A stretch of DNA of 64,000 nt from Sporanaerobium hydrogeniformans (GCF_002735925.1 NZ_PEDL01000001.1:496001-560000); one strand, 5' to 3'. Positions 53,164 to 62,415 are shown, counted from the first letter of the stretch. The notes: a model not told the origin generated them from the letters alone. Numbers and translations are program-made.

Positions 53164-53351
53164 AAAAAGAAGAAAAAAAGATGCATAAAGAGCAACCTAG
53201 AGAATTAGAGACCAAGGGTTCACCCTTATTAGAACGCTACATACAACGTAGCTTGTCTGATAAAATGCAACAAGTAGATGAGCAAATGATTGCAGAGGCT
53301 ATTAAAACACTCTTGTATGAGGACAAAAATCAATCTAAACATTTAAATTAG
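53160..53351 (+). CDS. Small charged protein of unknown function
   Basis: This 63-residue protein is rich in Lys, Glu and Gln and is probably soluble and helical. Its ATG overlaps the stop of the Cas4-like gene (ATGA), and GGGAGGG lies 6 to 12 bases upstream. I recognise no domain. It lies 9 bases before an rRNA methyltransferase gene, so it belongs to the same transcription unit. Confidence 0.6.
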   Translation: MKKEEKKMHKEQPRELETKGSPLLERYIQRSLSDKMQQVDEQMIAEAIKTLLYEDKNQSKHLN

Positions 53352-53360
53352 GAGATAGTT

Positions 53361-54728
53361 ATGGAACAACCTGTTAAAAAAAATGACCGCGTGCAACTTA
53401 GGATTCAAGATATGGGAAGTGAAGGAGAAGGAATTGGTAAGGTGCAGGACTTTACTCTTTTTGTACCCCATACTGTAGCAGGTGACGAGGTAGAAGTACT
53501 CGTTTTAAAGACAAAAAAGAGCTATGGCTATGGGAAGCTCCTTCGTATCCTAACACCTTCACCCCTTCGAAGTGAGCCACTCTGCCAAGTAGCTCATCAA
53601 TGCGGAGGCTGTCAGCTTCAGCACCTTCAATATAAGGAGCAGCTTAAATGGAAAACACAAAAGGTGAAAGAAGTACTACGACGCATAGGAGGGCTAGCTG
53701 ATTGTCAAGTAGAAGATACCTTAGGAATGGAAAAGCCTTTTCACTACCGTAATAAAGTACAATACCCTATTAGGCGTGAAGGTGAGACGCTTAAAATCGG
53801 TTTTTTTGCTAAAGGTTCTCATCGTGTGGTAGCTTCTGAAGTCTGTCATATTCAAGATAAACGTGCCCAGCATATTGTAGAAAAAGTACGAGACTATTTA
53901 GAAGAAGAACAAGTTCCAATCTATAATGAAGAAACCCACCAAGGGTTAGTAAGACATTTACTCATTAAAACAGCCTATCATACACCAGACATCATGGTGT
54001 GCTTAGTCATTAATGGCGAAAACTTAAAGCAGGCAGAAAAGTTAGTTGGGAAACTTCGTACCATTCCAGGTGTAGCAAGTATCTTACTGAATCATCATAA
54101 AGAAAAAAGTAATGTGATTCTGGGTGCACATACAACAGTACTCTATGGGACAGACACCATTATTGATAAAATTGGAGACTTGCAGTTTAAGATATCACCC
54201 TTATCCTTTTTTCAAGTTAATCCTATGCAAACAGAGGTGCTTTATCAGAAAGTTTTAGAGTTTGCAGACTTAACAGGAGAAGAAACTATTTGGGACGCTT
54301 ACTGTGGGATAGGTACTATTTCACTTTTCTTAGCCAAAAAGGCAAAACACGTTTATGGCGTGGAGATTGTCCCAGAAGCCATTGAAATGGCTAAAGAAAA
54401 TGCACGGCTTAATGGGCTTACTAATGTAACCTTTTTTACTGGAAAAGCAGAAGAAATCATACCCAATGCTTACAAACAAGGCATCGTTGCGGATACTATT
54501 GTAGTAGACCCACCTAGAAAAGGTTGTGACAGCCACCTACTTGCCACCCTAATAGATATGTCACCTAACAAAATTGTCTACGTTTCTTGTGACCCAGCTA
54601 CCTTAGCTAGGGATCTCAAATATCTCACCAATCAAGGCTATCAAGTGGATAAGGTTCAACCTGTAGACATGTTCCCACAGACCGTGCATTGTGAGGTTGT
54701 AACCCTGTTGCAACATTCTGAGAAATAA
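53361..54728 (+). CDS. rlmD: 23S rRNA (uracil-5-)-methyltransferase RlmD/RumA family
   Basis: This 455-residue SAM enzyme makes 5-methyluracil in 23S rRNA. It has an N-terminal TRAM domain (residues 8-65), an iron-sulphur cysteine cluster (CQVAHQCGGCQ near residue 75 and CHIQDK near 165), the SAM loop WDAYCGIGTISLFLA near residue 312, and the catalytic Cys region IVYVSCDPATLARD near residue 408, ending in CEVVTLL. It is complete. rumA-type genes are known integration targets for mobile elements in Firmicutes, and a degraded recombinase gene follows directly. Confidence 0.93.
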   Translation: MEQPVKKNDRVQLRIQDMGSEGEGIGKVQDFTLFVPHTVAGDEVEVLVLKTKKSYGYGKLLRILTPSPLRSEPLCQVAHQCGGCQLQHLQYKEQLKWKTQKVKEVLRRIGGLADCQVEDTLGMEKPFHYRNKVQYPIRREGETLKIGFFAKGSHRVVASEVCHIQDKRAQHIVEKVRDYLEEEQVPIYNEETHQGLVRHLLIKTAYHTPDIMVCLVINGENLKQAEKLVGKLRTIPGVASILLNHHKEKSNVILGAHTTVLYGTDTIIDKIGDLQFKISPLSFFQVNPMQTEVLYQKVLEFADLTGEETIWDAYCGIGTISLFLAKKAKHVYGVEIVPEAIEMAKENARLNGLTNVTFFTGKAEEIIPNAYKQGIVADTIVVDPPRKGCDSHLLATLIDMSPNKIVYVSCDPATLARDLKYLTNQGYQVDKVQPVDMFPQTVHCEVVTLLQHSEK

Positions 54729-54749
54729 AATAGAATAAAAATTAGCGAA

Positions 54750-54782
54750 AGTCGTGAGTTGAAATCAGCTCACGGCTTTTTT
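54750..54782 (+). terminator. Intrinsic terminator after rlmD, at the island border
   Basis: AGTCGTGAG (54750-54758) pairs with CTCACGGCT (54769-54777), with one G-U pair and a 10-base loop, followed by six T. It marks the end of the housekeeping block and the start of the accessory region. Confidence 0.8.
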
Positions 54783-54811
54783 GTATCTATAAATTAAGAA
54801 AAGAGGTTGAT

Positions 54812-56063
54812 GTGAAAAAACCTAGAAGAATAGTACCTACTAAAGCAGAAAATAAAAAGTTGAAGGTTGCTGCGTATTGTAGGGTTAGCACAAAATTTGA
54901 AAGTCAACAAAGCAGCATTGATTTACAAATATCTAATTATGAAACTGTCATACAAAGTAACCCTCAGTGGGAATATGCAAGTTTATTACGATTATGGTAG
55001 TGGACTAAGGCAAAAAGGTCGTTCTAATTTGGAGAACATAATAAATAAGGCTTGTTCTGGTCAATTTGATTACATTCTCACGAAATCTCTCAGTAGATTG
55101 TCTAGGAATGTTTTAGATACATTAATCATCATAAGAAAATTAAAAGAAAGGGGTATTAATATGTATTTTGAAAATGAAAACCTAAACTCAATCGAAAATG
55201 AAGCAGAATTTGCAATCACTCTTAGTGGTATTTTAGCTCAGGAGGAAAGCAGAAATCTAAGTGAGAATATTCAATGGGGGTATCAAAGGAAGTTTGAAAA
55301 CGGAGATATTTTTACGAAGTATAAAAACTTTATGGGTTATAAATGTGAAAATGGCAACTTATTTATTGTACCTGAGCAAGCAGAAGTAGTGAAAACAATA
55401 TTTATGTTATATTTAGATGGTATGACATTACAGCAGATAAAAGAGCAGTTAGAAAGTCAGTAAATCAAAACTGCTACAGGTAAAGATGTTTGGGCAACCT
55501 ATGTTATCCAGAAGATGCTTAAAAATGAAAAGTACAAAGGTTGTACCATGTTTCAGAAAACTTTTACTGAGGATTACCTTACTGGAAAAAGAAAAGTAAA
55601 TCATGGCGAGAGGGCAAAATATTATGTAGAAGATACTCACCCCGCTATTGTATCAAAAGATGTATTTGATAGAGTGCAAGAAGAGATGAAGCGTCGTGAA
55701 AGAGTTGTTCATAATGATGATGGAAGTATAGAAACGTCTAAGATTAAATTTAATAGCAAGTAAATTCTAGGCAATCTATTAGTATGTGGGGACTGTGGCG
55801 CATCCTATCGTAGAAGAACAGAACGTGGCAAAGTTTTATGGAGATGTGCCACTAGAATTGAAAAGGGTAAAAATGAGTGTTCCCTATCCCCTACGATAAA
55901 TGAAAAATGGCTAATAGAACAACTCTCAGAGCTAATATGTAACGGTACTTACAATGAAAGGCTAGTGAAGAATAAGGTGGATAGGATTGAAGTGTATGAT
56001 GGACATATTTTAATTAAAAGATACGATGTGAGAAGAGTTATTTGCTGTGTAAATATGTTATAA
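54812..56063 (+). pseudogene. Large serine recombinase, broken in three places
   Basis: This is a remnant of a large serine recombinase of about 415 codons. The first frame (GTG 54812, to about 54985) has the catalytic-domain start KLKVAAYCRVSTKFESQQSS. A one-base loss near 54985 moves the rest into another frame, where DYGSGLRQKGR, FDYILTKSLSRLSRN and LSGILAQEESRNLSENIQWG continue. In that frame an in-frame TAA at 55461-55463 and another at 55761-55763 interrupt otherwise clean coding, while the DNA-binding recombinase domain and the zinc-ribbon part (LLVCGDCGASYRRR, WRCATR) remain readable to the final TAA at 56061-56063. It is probably inactive. It marks the left end of an integrated element. 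Confidence 0.88.
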
Positions 56064-56064
56064 T
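56056..56064 (+). promoter_or_regulatory. Extended -10 promoter candidate for the STAND nuclease gene
   Basis: TG-T-TATAAT (56056-56064) is a perfect extended -10 element at the end of the recombinase remnant, about 74 bases before the next start codon. The -35 position is weak, as is common with extended -10 promoters. Confidence 0.4.
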
Positions 56065-56137
56065 TTGTATGTAAAAAGAGGAGCTACCACAAAGCTTAAA
56101 ATATATGTATTAATTTAGATAGAAAGTTGGTGGGCAC

Positions 56138-59100
56138 ATGGCGAAAAAGAAAGCAGGTAAAGCAAAAAAGATAAATTCTTGTACATCTAAGTCAACTATT
56201 CAAGAATTGCAAGTGTCAAGAACTGGAGGGCAAATTGCACTTACAGGATTTACTTATCAATTTCTATATTCATGCTATTTAATATTATCTGAAATAGATG
56301 AGAATACTGTTTTTTATTTAGAGGGAATAGAAGATATTGATAAGATTAGACTTGTAGATCCGGATGATTGTAATACTCATATACAATTAAAATATTCAAC
56401 TCAAAAACAAGATGCCAGTTTTTTAAAAGATGTTCTAAAAAACTATTTAGAAGTCTATCTTATTGATAAAAATCGAAAGTTTAAATTGATTTATGATTTT
56501 CAGGTTGCTAAGGGAAATTTGAGTAAACTTTTCGATAGCAGTTTAGATGCTACATCCAATACTTATTGGAAAAAAATAATCGAACAAATTAAAGAAGAAA
56601 ATCCTTTTTGGAATTGGAATGACTTCTCATACGATAGCTTTATCTCTAAACTTTCTTTTGAAAAAATAGAAAAAAGCACTTTATCTCAAAAAATTGAAAA
56701 GCTGTTGATAGGCACTTACGATATTGTAACAGACAATATTTCTATATTTGCAAATGGTCTTAAAATTTGTTGTTTAGAAAAAATGGAACAAAGAAATAGC
56801 ATCAATAAAAATGAGCTTGATACATTAATTTTTAATATTAAAGATGACATTAGCAAGGGTGTACATAACCCCGCACACAGTTGGATAAAAAAAGTTGTTT
56901 TTGAATCTGGAGGTAACACCGAAACAGACTATAGCTATTATGAAGGAAAAAAACCTTCTTATAAGGATATCGCACGGCACTTACCAGTTAAAAGAACTTT
57001 GTTGGAAAATGAAGTTGCTATATCTGTCAAAGAAAATAGAGTAACTGTAATTAAAGCATCGAGCGGTCAAGGCAAAACAACCTTGGCTCTTAAAGTTGCA
57101 TATGACTTGCAAGAGCAATATACAATTTATCAGCTTTTATGGTGTAATGATCATAAAGAGTTGAGTAATATAATTTCTTATTTTGCCACGAGAGTAAAAA
57201 TGGGAGAAAAGCCACTAATTATTATTGATAATCTTGATTCTCAACTTAGTGAGTGGAATAGATTAGCCCAACTTCTACAAGATGAAGTAGCATATCATTA
57301 CAGATTAGTAATAACGACCAGAGAAGATGATTGGTATAATTATAGCGGAGATTTAAGCAGCGTTAAATCCTTACAAGTAGTTAAATTGTTTCTTGGTGAA
57401 GAAGAAGCACAGGATATTTTTAAAGTGCTAGGTCAAGCAGGTAAATTGCACCCCTCAATTACAGATTGGCGAAAATCGTTTAGGATTGTTGAAAAAAAGA
57501 AATTACTGATTGAATATATTTATTTACTTACTCATGGCGAAATGCTATCAGAGCGAATCAATAATCAAATTATTCAAATTAGTGGTACTAATTCCGGTAA
57601 AATTAAGTGCGAAATTCTTCGCAAGATTTGTTTTGCGGACATATGCGGAATTAAACTTTCAGCAAATAAACTCATAGGTAGTTTAACAGAAACAACCTCT
57701 CAAGATTATGGTGAACTGCTAAAGAGCATTGAAAATGAATTTTTAATTCGTATTGATAGTACAGAAAAATATATAGAAGGATTACATCCAGTTCGTTCAC
57801 AACACATTGTTGATAAGCTGCATGAATTTATTGAGTTAGAAACTACTGCATTGCAAGTTATAAATATTGCAGATTCTACTTATTATGCCAAGCTGTTTTC
57901 TTATCTTCCTAAGCTAATAAGTAATAAAGAAAATTTTTATTTACAATTAGTTGAAGTGATATGGGATAAAACCAATTTAACCCCCTATGTAGATGCTTTG
58001 CGTGGCATTTTTTCTGGTAGTGTTATGCAATATTACCTTGCCCATCAGAGTATTTATGATAATGCAAACGAACATGGTGGTTTATTACTTTTAGATATGG
58101 AGTTAAACCCATTTACTAAATTTGAGGAGATAGACACCTCCCTAAACACTTTAGATGATATACAAAAAATAATGCCTGCTAACAAAAATATAGAATATCT
58201 ATGCAACCTTAGAAATACAACACCTAAAATAGAGTTATCAAAAACAGACATCTACTTTCTGTGTAAAGCTCTACATGAACGTTTTAAAAATGATGAAGCC
58301 TTTAATATTACATCGGACATTACTTCATATGCTACAATTATTTATTGGCTCATCAATATTGACCCTGCTTTTAATTTATCAAATAACATTTCCCTAAAAT
58401 TGCTTTGGGAGCGCTGCAACAGTTATTCGATGGATACTATATCAACTATTATGTACACTTGTTTTTGTGGAAACAGAGAAAGATACATGATGCATGTTAA
58501 TGAAAATTTAGATGGTATTTTAGCATATCTAAGGAATGAAACTGAATCACTACAAGTATATGTTAACGAGAAAAGAGATGAAATCCATGTGAATTATATT
58601 CTCTTTGCAAGCGAGATCAACAAGGGTAACGACGAAAGTGTATCAAGATTAAAAACCATATGCAAAATGCTTCCCATTTTTGATACTTATTGTGCTGACG
58701 CTATTAAACCAGTGATAGATGTACTATCTGGATATGAAATTCCTAATGATGCACATAAAACTATGCCAATCAGAAATATTGTAATTATGTTTCATCAGGA
58801 ATTTACATCCCTTTGGAGCAAGACAATTCTCAGCAATTATGAATGTGATAGCATTTATGAATGGCTAGAGCATTGGTTTCATATTAGAACCAATATCGTG
58901 AATTTGTCTAATAAAATTGTTATGTGCATCCATAAACTATTGGAGCAAAAACAATTAGGCAAGCTTGCAGATGAAATAGATGTACTTAGAGAAGAATTAA
59001 ATAAAAAACTGATTAGAGAGTATAGGTATCCTTATGAGGATAGACCTTTTGACGAAAAAGCAAATCTTCCAGAAGGGTTAAGTAAAATCAAAAGCGACTT

Positions 59101-60091
59101 TTTTCAAAGCATACAAAATTTCTATAACCAGGTGGTTGGATTTTTGAGTAGAGATAATGAGAAATCTCGATTAGCATTGATAAATTTACGGCAAGCATTG
59201 TCGACGCTAAAGAAAATGCAAACATACTTTAACGAGATATGTATAGAACAAACAATACTAATGGAAAAATATCAAGAGCTGTGCAAAAATGAAGACGAAG
59301 CATATCAACGCCTGATGAGTTCATGCCAGTATTTTAATGAAAACAAACCGAGTAAATACTTTAATAAATATCAAATAAGTATCTGGTATGAGAAGAACTA
59401 TCAAGAGAGACTTGTAAAAACTTCAGATGCTTTATGTGATTTATCAGTTGCATATTCTATAAGGTTCCCTAAACATTATTTTTTTGATGGGATACTAAGT
59501 CATTATCCTATTGTTGTGAACAATTTTGATATGACAGATGGTGATAAGATTATGCATCTCTTGTTCCTATGCACTCCTTTTGCCGAATTAGAATATGATT
59601 ATTTGATTCTCTTATGTTGCAACAAACCCAATATCTTAATTCCTAATGGGTTTAAGATTCCAAAGAGATTTTTTGAGACACTAAAACAATGTGTCGAAAA
59701 TGATGATGAGTCTTTGATAAATAAATTGAGCCCGCCTTTTCCTGTAGAGGTTACATCACAGATGGTGAACTGTTTTACAAATGAATATGAGGTTGAAAAA
59801 CCCGCTGTTACTGGATACGAAAATGTTGACCGTATAGGTGAACTTTTGTGGGCACTCTCAAAATCTCGACAAGTGTTAATCGATAATCAGGATGCAAAGT
59901 ATTTTAATATTATTGAAAAGAAGTATAAAGATGAAATTCTAAAACTTCTTGGAAAAATTAATAGTAAAATTGTAGATAAGCACTTTACTGAAATCTCCAA
60001 TATTTGCAAGGCTGTATTTGAAGGCGAGGAATTTTTGGATGTGGAACTAAATGCATTTTACAATAATCTCATCAGTATTTGCTTAAATTAA
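56138..60091 (+). CDS. STAND NTPase with N-terminal Cap4-like nuclease domain (Avs-like candidate)
   Basis: This 1317-residue protein has three parts. The basic N-terminus leads into a PD-(D/E)xK-like domain with GFTYQFLYS near residue 37, YLEGIEDID near residue 60 and the QxK motif in HIQLKYST near residue 81. This layout matches DUF4297/Cap4-type dsDNA nucleases. A STAND/NACHT-like ATPase follows, with Walker A VIKASSGQGKTTLALK at about residues 303-318 and Walker B PLIIIDNLD near residue 358. The remaining 900 or so residues are helical and probably form a sensor with a repeat-like fold. Similar architectures (Avs and related) sense phage proteins and then cleave DNA; that function is inferred here. 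The start has AGTTGG/GGGCAC upstream, which is weak. Confidence 0.75.
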   Translation: MAKKKAGKAKKINSCTSKSTIQELQVSRTGGQIALTGFTYQFLYSCYLILSEIDENTVFYLEGIEDIDKIRLVDPDDCNTHIQLKYSTQKQDASFLKDVLKNYLEVYLIDKNRKFKLIYDFQVAKGNLSKLFDSSLDATSNTYWKKIIEQIKEENPFWNWNDFSYDSFISKLSFEKIEKSTLSQKIEKLLIGTYDIVTDNISIFANGLKICCLEKMEQRNSINKNELDTLIFNIKDDISKGVHNPAHSWIKKVVFESGGNTETDYSYYEGKKPSYKDIARHLPVKRTLLENEVAISVKENRVTVIKASSGQGKTTLALKVAYDLQEQYTIYQLLWCNDHKELSNIISYFATRVKMGEKPLIIIDNLDSQLSEWNRLAQLLQDEVAYHYRLVITTREDDWYNYSGDLSSVKSLQVVKLFLGEEEAQDIFKVLGQAGKLHPSITDWRKSFRIVEKKKLLIEYIYLLTHGEMLSERINNQIIQISGTNSGKIKCEILRKICFADICGIKLSANKLIGSLTETTSQDYGELLKSIENEFLIRIDSTEKYIEGLHPVRSQHIVDKLHEFIELETTALQVINIADSTYYAKLFSYLPKLISNKENFYLQLVEVIWDKTNLTPYVDALRGIFSGSVMQYYLAHQSIYDNANEHGGLLLLDMELNPFTKFEEIDTSLNTLDDIQKIMPANKNIEYLCNLRNTTPKIELSKTDIYFLCKALHERFKNDEAFNITSDITSYATIIYWLINIDPAFNLSNNISLKLLWERCNSYSMDTISTIMYTCFCGNRERYMMHVNENLDGILAYLRNETESLQVYVNEKRDEIHVNYILFASEINKGNDESVSRLKTICKMLPIFDTYCADAIKPVIDVLSGYEIPNDAHKTMPIRNIVIMFHQEFTSLWSKTILSNYECDSIYEWLEHWFHIRTNIVNLSNKIVMCIHKLLEQKQLGKLADEIDVLREELNKKLIREYRYPYEDRPFDEKANLPEGLSKIKSDFFQSIQNFYNQVVGFLSRDNEKSRLALINLRQALSTLKKMQTYFNEICIEQTILMEKYQELCKNEDEAYQRLMSSCQYFNENKPSKYFNKYQISIWYEKNYQERLVKTSDALCDLSVAYSIRFPKHYFFDGILSHYPIVVNNFDMTDGDKIMHLLFLCTPFAELEYDYLILLCCNKPNILIPNGFKIPKRFFETLKQCVENDDESLINKLSPPFPVEVTSQMVNCFTNEYEVEKPAVTGYENVDRIGELLWALSKSRQVLIDNQDAKYFNIIEKKYKDEILKLLGKINSKIVDKHFTEISNICKAVFEGEEFLDVELNAFYNNLISICLN

Positions 60092-60106
60092 CTCCAGCTT
60101 GCATAG

Positions 60107-60355
60107 AGAAAATTATATTCGATATTAACAAAATGGAATGATTTACAGATTTACAAGTGCGAAACCAGTATCTATAGTTTCTTTTCTTATAGCGAAATAG
60201 GATTAAAAAATTGGTTCTCAATAATTGTTTTTGAAGAAAAAGGGTGCGCCAAGGAACCAGTGGGTATCCACGACATCATTATTGTCTACTCAAGGCACGT
60301 TGAAGCGATAATTCTGATGACGTATTGTGGTGATAAGGCAAAAGACGAGGGTTAA
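60107..60355 (+). pseudogene. Open-frame relic, possibly a methyltransferase tail
   Basis: One frame is open from 60107 to the stop at 60353-60355 without a usable start codon. Its end reads SRHVEAIILMTYCGDKAK. The H-V-E-x-x-x-L-M pattern resembles the C-terminal end of RumA/RlmD methyltransferases (the rlmD in this window ends HCEVVTLL). If correct it could be a displaced 3' end left by element integration. This is a tentative reading based on a short match. Confidence 0.25.
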
Positions 60356-60408
60356 ACCACAATATATAGTGGTTTTGGAGAGATTTTGGAGCGAAAAAAC
60401 AGGCAAAA

Positions 60409-60455
60409 ATGTCATCTATATGAGGGCAAAAAATAGGCCAAAATATAGATGACAT
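60409..60455. repeat. Perfect 13-base inverted repeat
   Basis: ATGTCATCTATAT (60409-60421) is exactly complementary to ATATAGATGACAT (60443-60455) with a 21-base spacer. There is no T run. It could be a regulatory binding site, a recombination or transfer site, or an element end. Confidence 0.75.
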
Positions 60456-60503
60456 ACGTAATTTTCAAGATTTTACCCATAAAACTGAATAGGAAGTAGT
60501 TAG

Positions 60504-60545
60504 ATAGTCAGTGGATCATTATAAAATCCGCTGACTATTTTTTCT
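60504..60545 (+). terminator. Intrinsic terminator in the island
   Basis: ATAGTCAG plus TGGAT pairs with ATCC plus CTGACTAT, with a 7 to 9-base loop and TTTTTTCTTT. It lies between the large STAND gene and a small unknown gene. Confidence 0.75.
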
Positions 60546-60628
60546 TTATAAATATTTTAAAAATTGTGATTTTAAAATGTCAAGTCTTTTTATAAAAATA
60601 TTTTACAAGCATAGCAAGGAGGTTTATC

Positions 60629-61036
60629 ATGAGCTGCAAAAGTATAACTGTTATTCCACCAGTGTTTAAATTTGAAAGTAGTCTTGGGATAAGAGGAAGA
60701 AACCTTAAAGTAGCATTTTTTATCCCAAACAACTTCAGCAATCCCGACATACATTCCACAGATATGGTTCTGAGACGAATGAAGTTTTTCGATTTAGTTG
60801 GTTTCTTTACAAGTGAAAAAGGTTTTCAAAGAGGAAGCCATAGAATAAGAAAAATCGTTGATTTGTATAACAAAGGTAAGCTTGATTTGCTTATCTTTAA
60901 ATCTAAAAGCGATTTGGATAGATATGAAAATACTATCGATAGTATTGAAAAATCTATTTTAAAAAGTGGTATTCCTACTTATTGTGTTAAAGATTGTATT
61001 CTAATTAAAAATGGCAACATTATTTCCCTGTCGTAG
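60629..61036 (+). CDS. Unknown 135-residue island protein
   Basis: This 135-residue protein shows no motif I recognise with certainty. It is basic, without signal peptide or membrane helix, and begins with SCKSITVIPP, then an alternating alpha/beta pattern (VAFFIPNN; LDLLIFKSKSDLDRYE). The layout loosely recalls the N-terminal catalytic fold of serine recombinases without the catalytic Ser, so it may be a recombinase-related accessory or a decayed gene. The ATG follows AAGGAGG at good spacing, which argues for translation. Confidence 0.55.
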   Translation: MSCKSITVIPPVFKFESSLGIRGRNLKVAFFIPNNFSNPDIHSTDMVLRRMKFFDLVGFFTSEKGFQRGSHRIRKIVDLYNKGKLDLLIFKSKSDLDRYENTIDSIEKSILKSGIPTYCVKDCILIKNGNIISLS

Positions 61037-61081
61037 CTTAAAAAATATCACGCACTGGTTAACCTACAAATGGATACAATA

Positions 61082-61110
61082 TTGATAATTAGGTTAATAT
61101 ATGATATAAT
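61082..61110 (+). promoter_or_regulatory. Near-consensus promoter for the Fic pair
   Basis: TTGATA (61082-61087), a 17-base spacer and TATAAT (61105-61110) lie 30 bases before the first gene of the pair. It should drive the antitoxin-Fic-STAND transcript. Confidence 0.68.
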
Positions 61111-61139
61111 AATTATATTAAATAGTGAGGTGATAAGGA

Positions 61140-61664
61140 ATGTCAGCTATTATTATAAATGAATACCAAGAGCTTTTACTAAAGAAAAATGAAATAGAAC
61201 AAACACTTCCTTCCCTTCCTGAGGGGTATATTTCTACGAAAACTATCAAAGAAAAACAATATTACTATCTACAAAATAGAGTAGATGGAAAAATAACAAG
61301 CAAGTATCTAAAAGAAAATGAAGTTGATATTGTAAAAGAACAAGTAGAGCTTTGCAAGAAATATAAAGCTGAACTTCCTAAAATTGAAGCACGCCTAAAA
61401 GAGCTGGAACAGGCAGCCAAACTGATAGATAAAAGTATTGCTAGACACCTTACCCTGCTTAAATTATCTTGTGGCATGGATTCGCTAAGTAGTGTGCAAA
61501 AAGAACGTAGTGCATCTTTTGCCAACGCACTAAATGCCATTGAGGGTATATATGCAAGCAAAACTACAGAGCAGAATATTGATAAGTGGAAGGTCGGAGA
61601 TGAATCTTTTATTTCTATATTTCAATCCACATTAAATATGTACGGCTTTACGGCGGAGGTGTAA
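61140..61664 (+). CDS. Putative Fic antitoxin-like protein
   Basis: This 174-residue protein is mostly helical, with a coiled-coil-like middle (about residues 60-105), and precedes the fic gene by 1 base. Near residue 126 it has SFANALNAIEGIYASK. This resembles the Fic inhibitory motif S/T-x-x-x-E-G/N, but the residue four before Glu is Leu rather than Ser/Thr, so the match is imperfect. By position and motif it could block Fic activity. No other family resemblance is seen. The ATG has GAGGTG about 7 bases upstream. Confidence 0.55.
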   Translation: MSAIIINEYQELLLKKNEIEQTLPSLPEGYISTKTIKEKQYYYLQNRVDGKITSKYLKENEVDIVKEQVELCKKYKAELPKIEARLKELEQAAKLIDKSIARHLTLLKLSCGMDSLSSVQKERSASFANALNAIEGIYASKTTEQNIDKWKVGDESFISIFQSTLNMYGFTAEV

Positions 61665-61665
61665 G

Positions 61666-62397
61666 ATGAGGGATCCTTATTTATATGATGATGTAGATAT
61701 ATTAAAAAATCTCGCCAATATCAAAGATCATGATTTATTAAGTAGAGCCGAGGCAGATATAACGAACTTATCTATGCTTGCTGTCTATAACCAGACTTAT
61801 AAAGTGTTTGATACAAAAACATTGCAAGATATTCACTCAAATATTTTTGGACAAATATACGATTGGGCTGGTGAGTTTCGTACAATTCAAATTGCTAAAT
61901 ATGAGGATGTACTGGGAGGAGATACGGTTAGATATACTTTCCCTAAACAGATCAAGAAAGAGCTTAATGCTGTAATGAAGGAAGTAAAGAAACTGAAAAG
62001 AACAGACAGCAATGATAAGGATATCGTGTTTCGTTTAGAGAGAATTATAGCAACAATCTGGCAGATACACCCCTTTAGAGAGGGCAACACTAGAACTTGT
62101 ATTGTATTTGCTGTACTACTAGCAAAACACCTTGGCTTTGAAGTCAATCATGAGCTCTTTAAAGTCCATTCGGCTTATGTGAGAAATGCCTTGGTATGGG
62201 CATCTCAAGGAATTTACTCGAAACACGAATATCTTGAACGAATTTTTGCCGATGCAATATTAGGCGATAGCCTTAATGAGGATGATGTTTCTGCTACTGT
62301 AACTGGAAACTATGAAAGCATTGGAGAATATAAGGTTAAAGATTATGTGGAGCGTCCACATGAGTACGTGAAAGGTAAGGAAATGCGTAACAATTAA
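61666..62397 (+). CDS. Fic/DOC family protein, probable AMP-transferase toxin
   Basis: This 243-residue protein has a helical Fido domain with the core HPFREGNTR (His135 to Arg143), compared with the usual HPFxxGNGR; the Thr in place of the second Gly is unusual. Upstream, the flap region is seen around QDIHSNIFGQIYDWAGEFRT near residue 55. Fic enzymes transfer AMP or other nucleotides to protein hydroxyls. Here it is probably a toxin paired with the preceding gene. The C-terminal region (about 195-243) is not conserved in a way I can name. Confidence 0.82.
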   Translation: MRDPYLYDDVDILKNLANIKDHDLLSRAEADITNLSMLAVYNQTYKVFDTKTLQDIHSNIFGQIYDWAGEFRTIQIAKYEDVLGGDTVRYTFPKQIKKELNAVMKEVKKLKRTDSNDKDIVFRLERIIATIWQIHPFREGNTRTCIVFAVLLAKHLGFEVNHELFKVHSAYVRNALVWASQGIYSKHEYLERIFADAILGDSLNEDDVSATVTGNYESIGEYKVKDYVERPHEYVKGKEMRNN

Positions 62398-62415
62398 AAG
62401 AAGGTGGTGTTTATA

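Larger units (their letters stand above)
60092..60628. other. Non-coding island segment with hairpins
   Basis: This 537-base stretch holds no supported complete gene. Besides the relic above it has a short hairpin AAACCAC/GTGGTTT near 60355-60376, a 13-base perfect inverted repeat at 60409-60455 and a terminator at 60504-60545. It looks like a scar or junction between island modules. Confidence 0.5.

Noticed and set aside
61778-61975. 65-residue + strand frame inside fic
   Set aside because: It lies fully inside the Fic coding frame, has no motif, and is a shadow.
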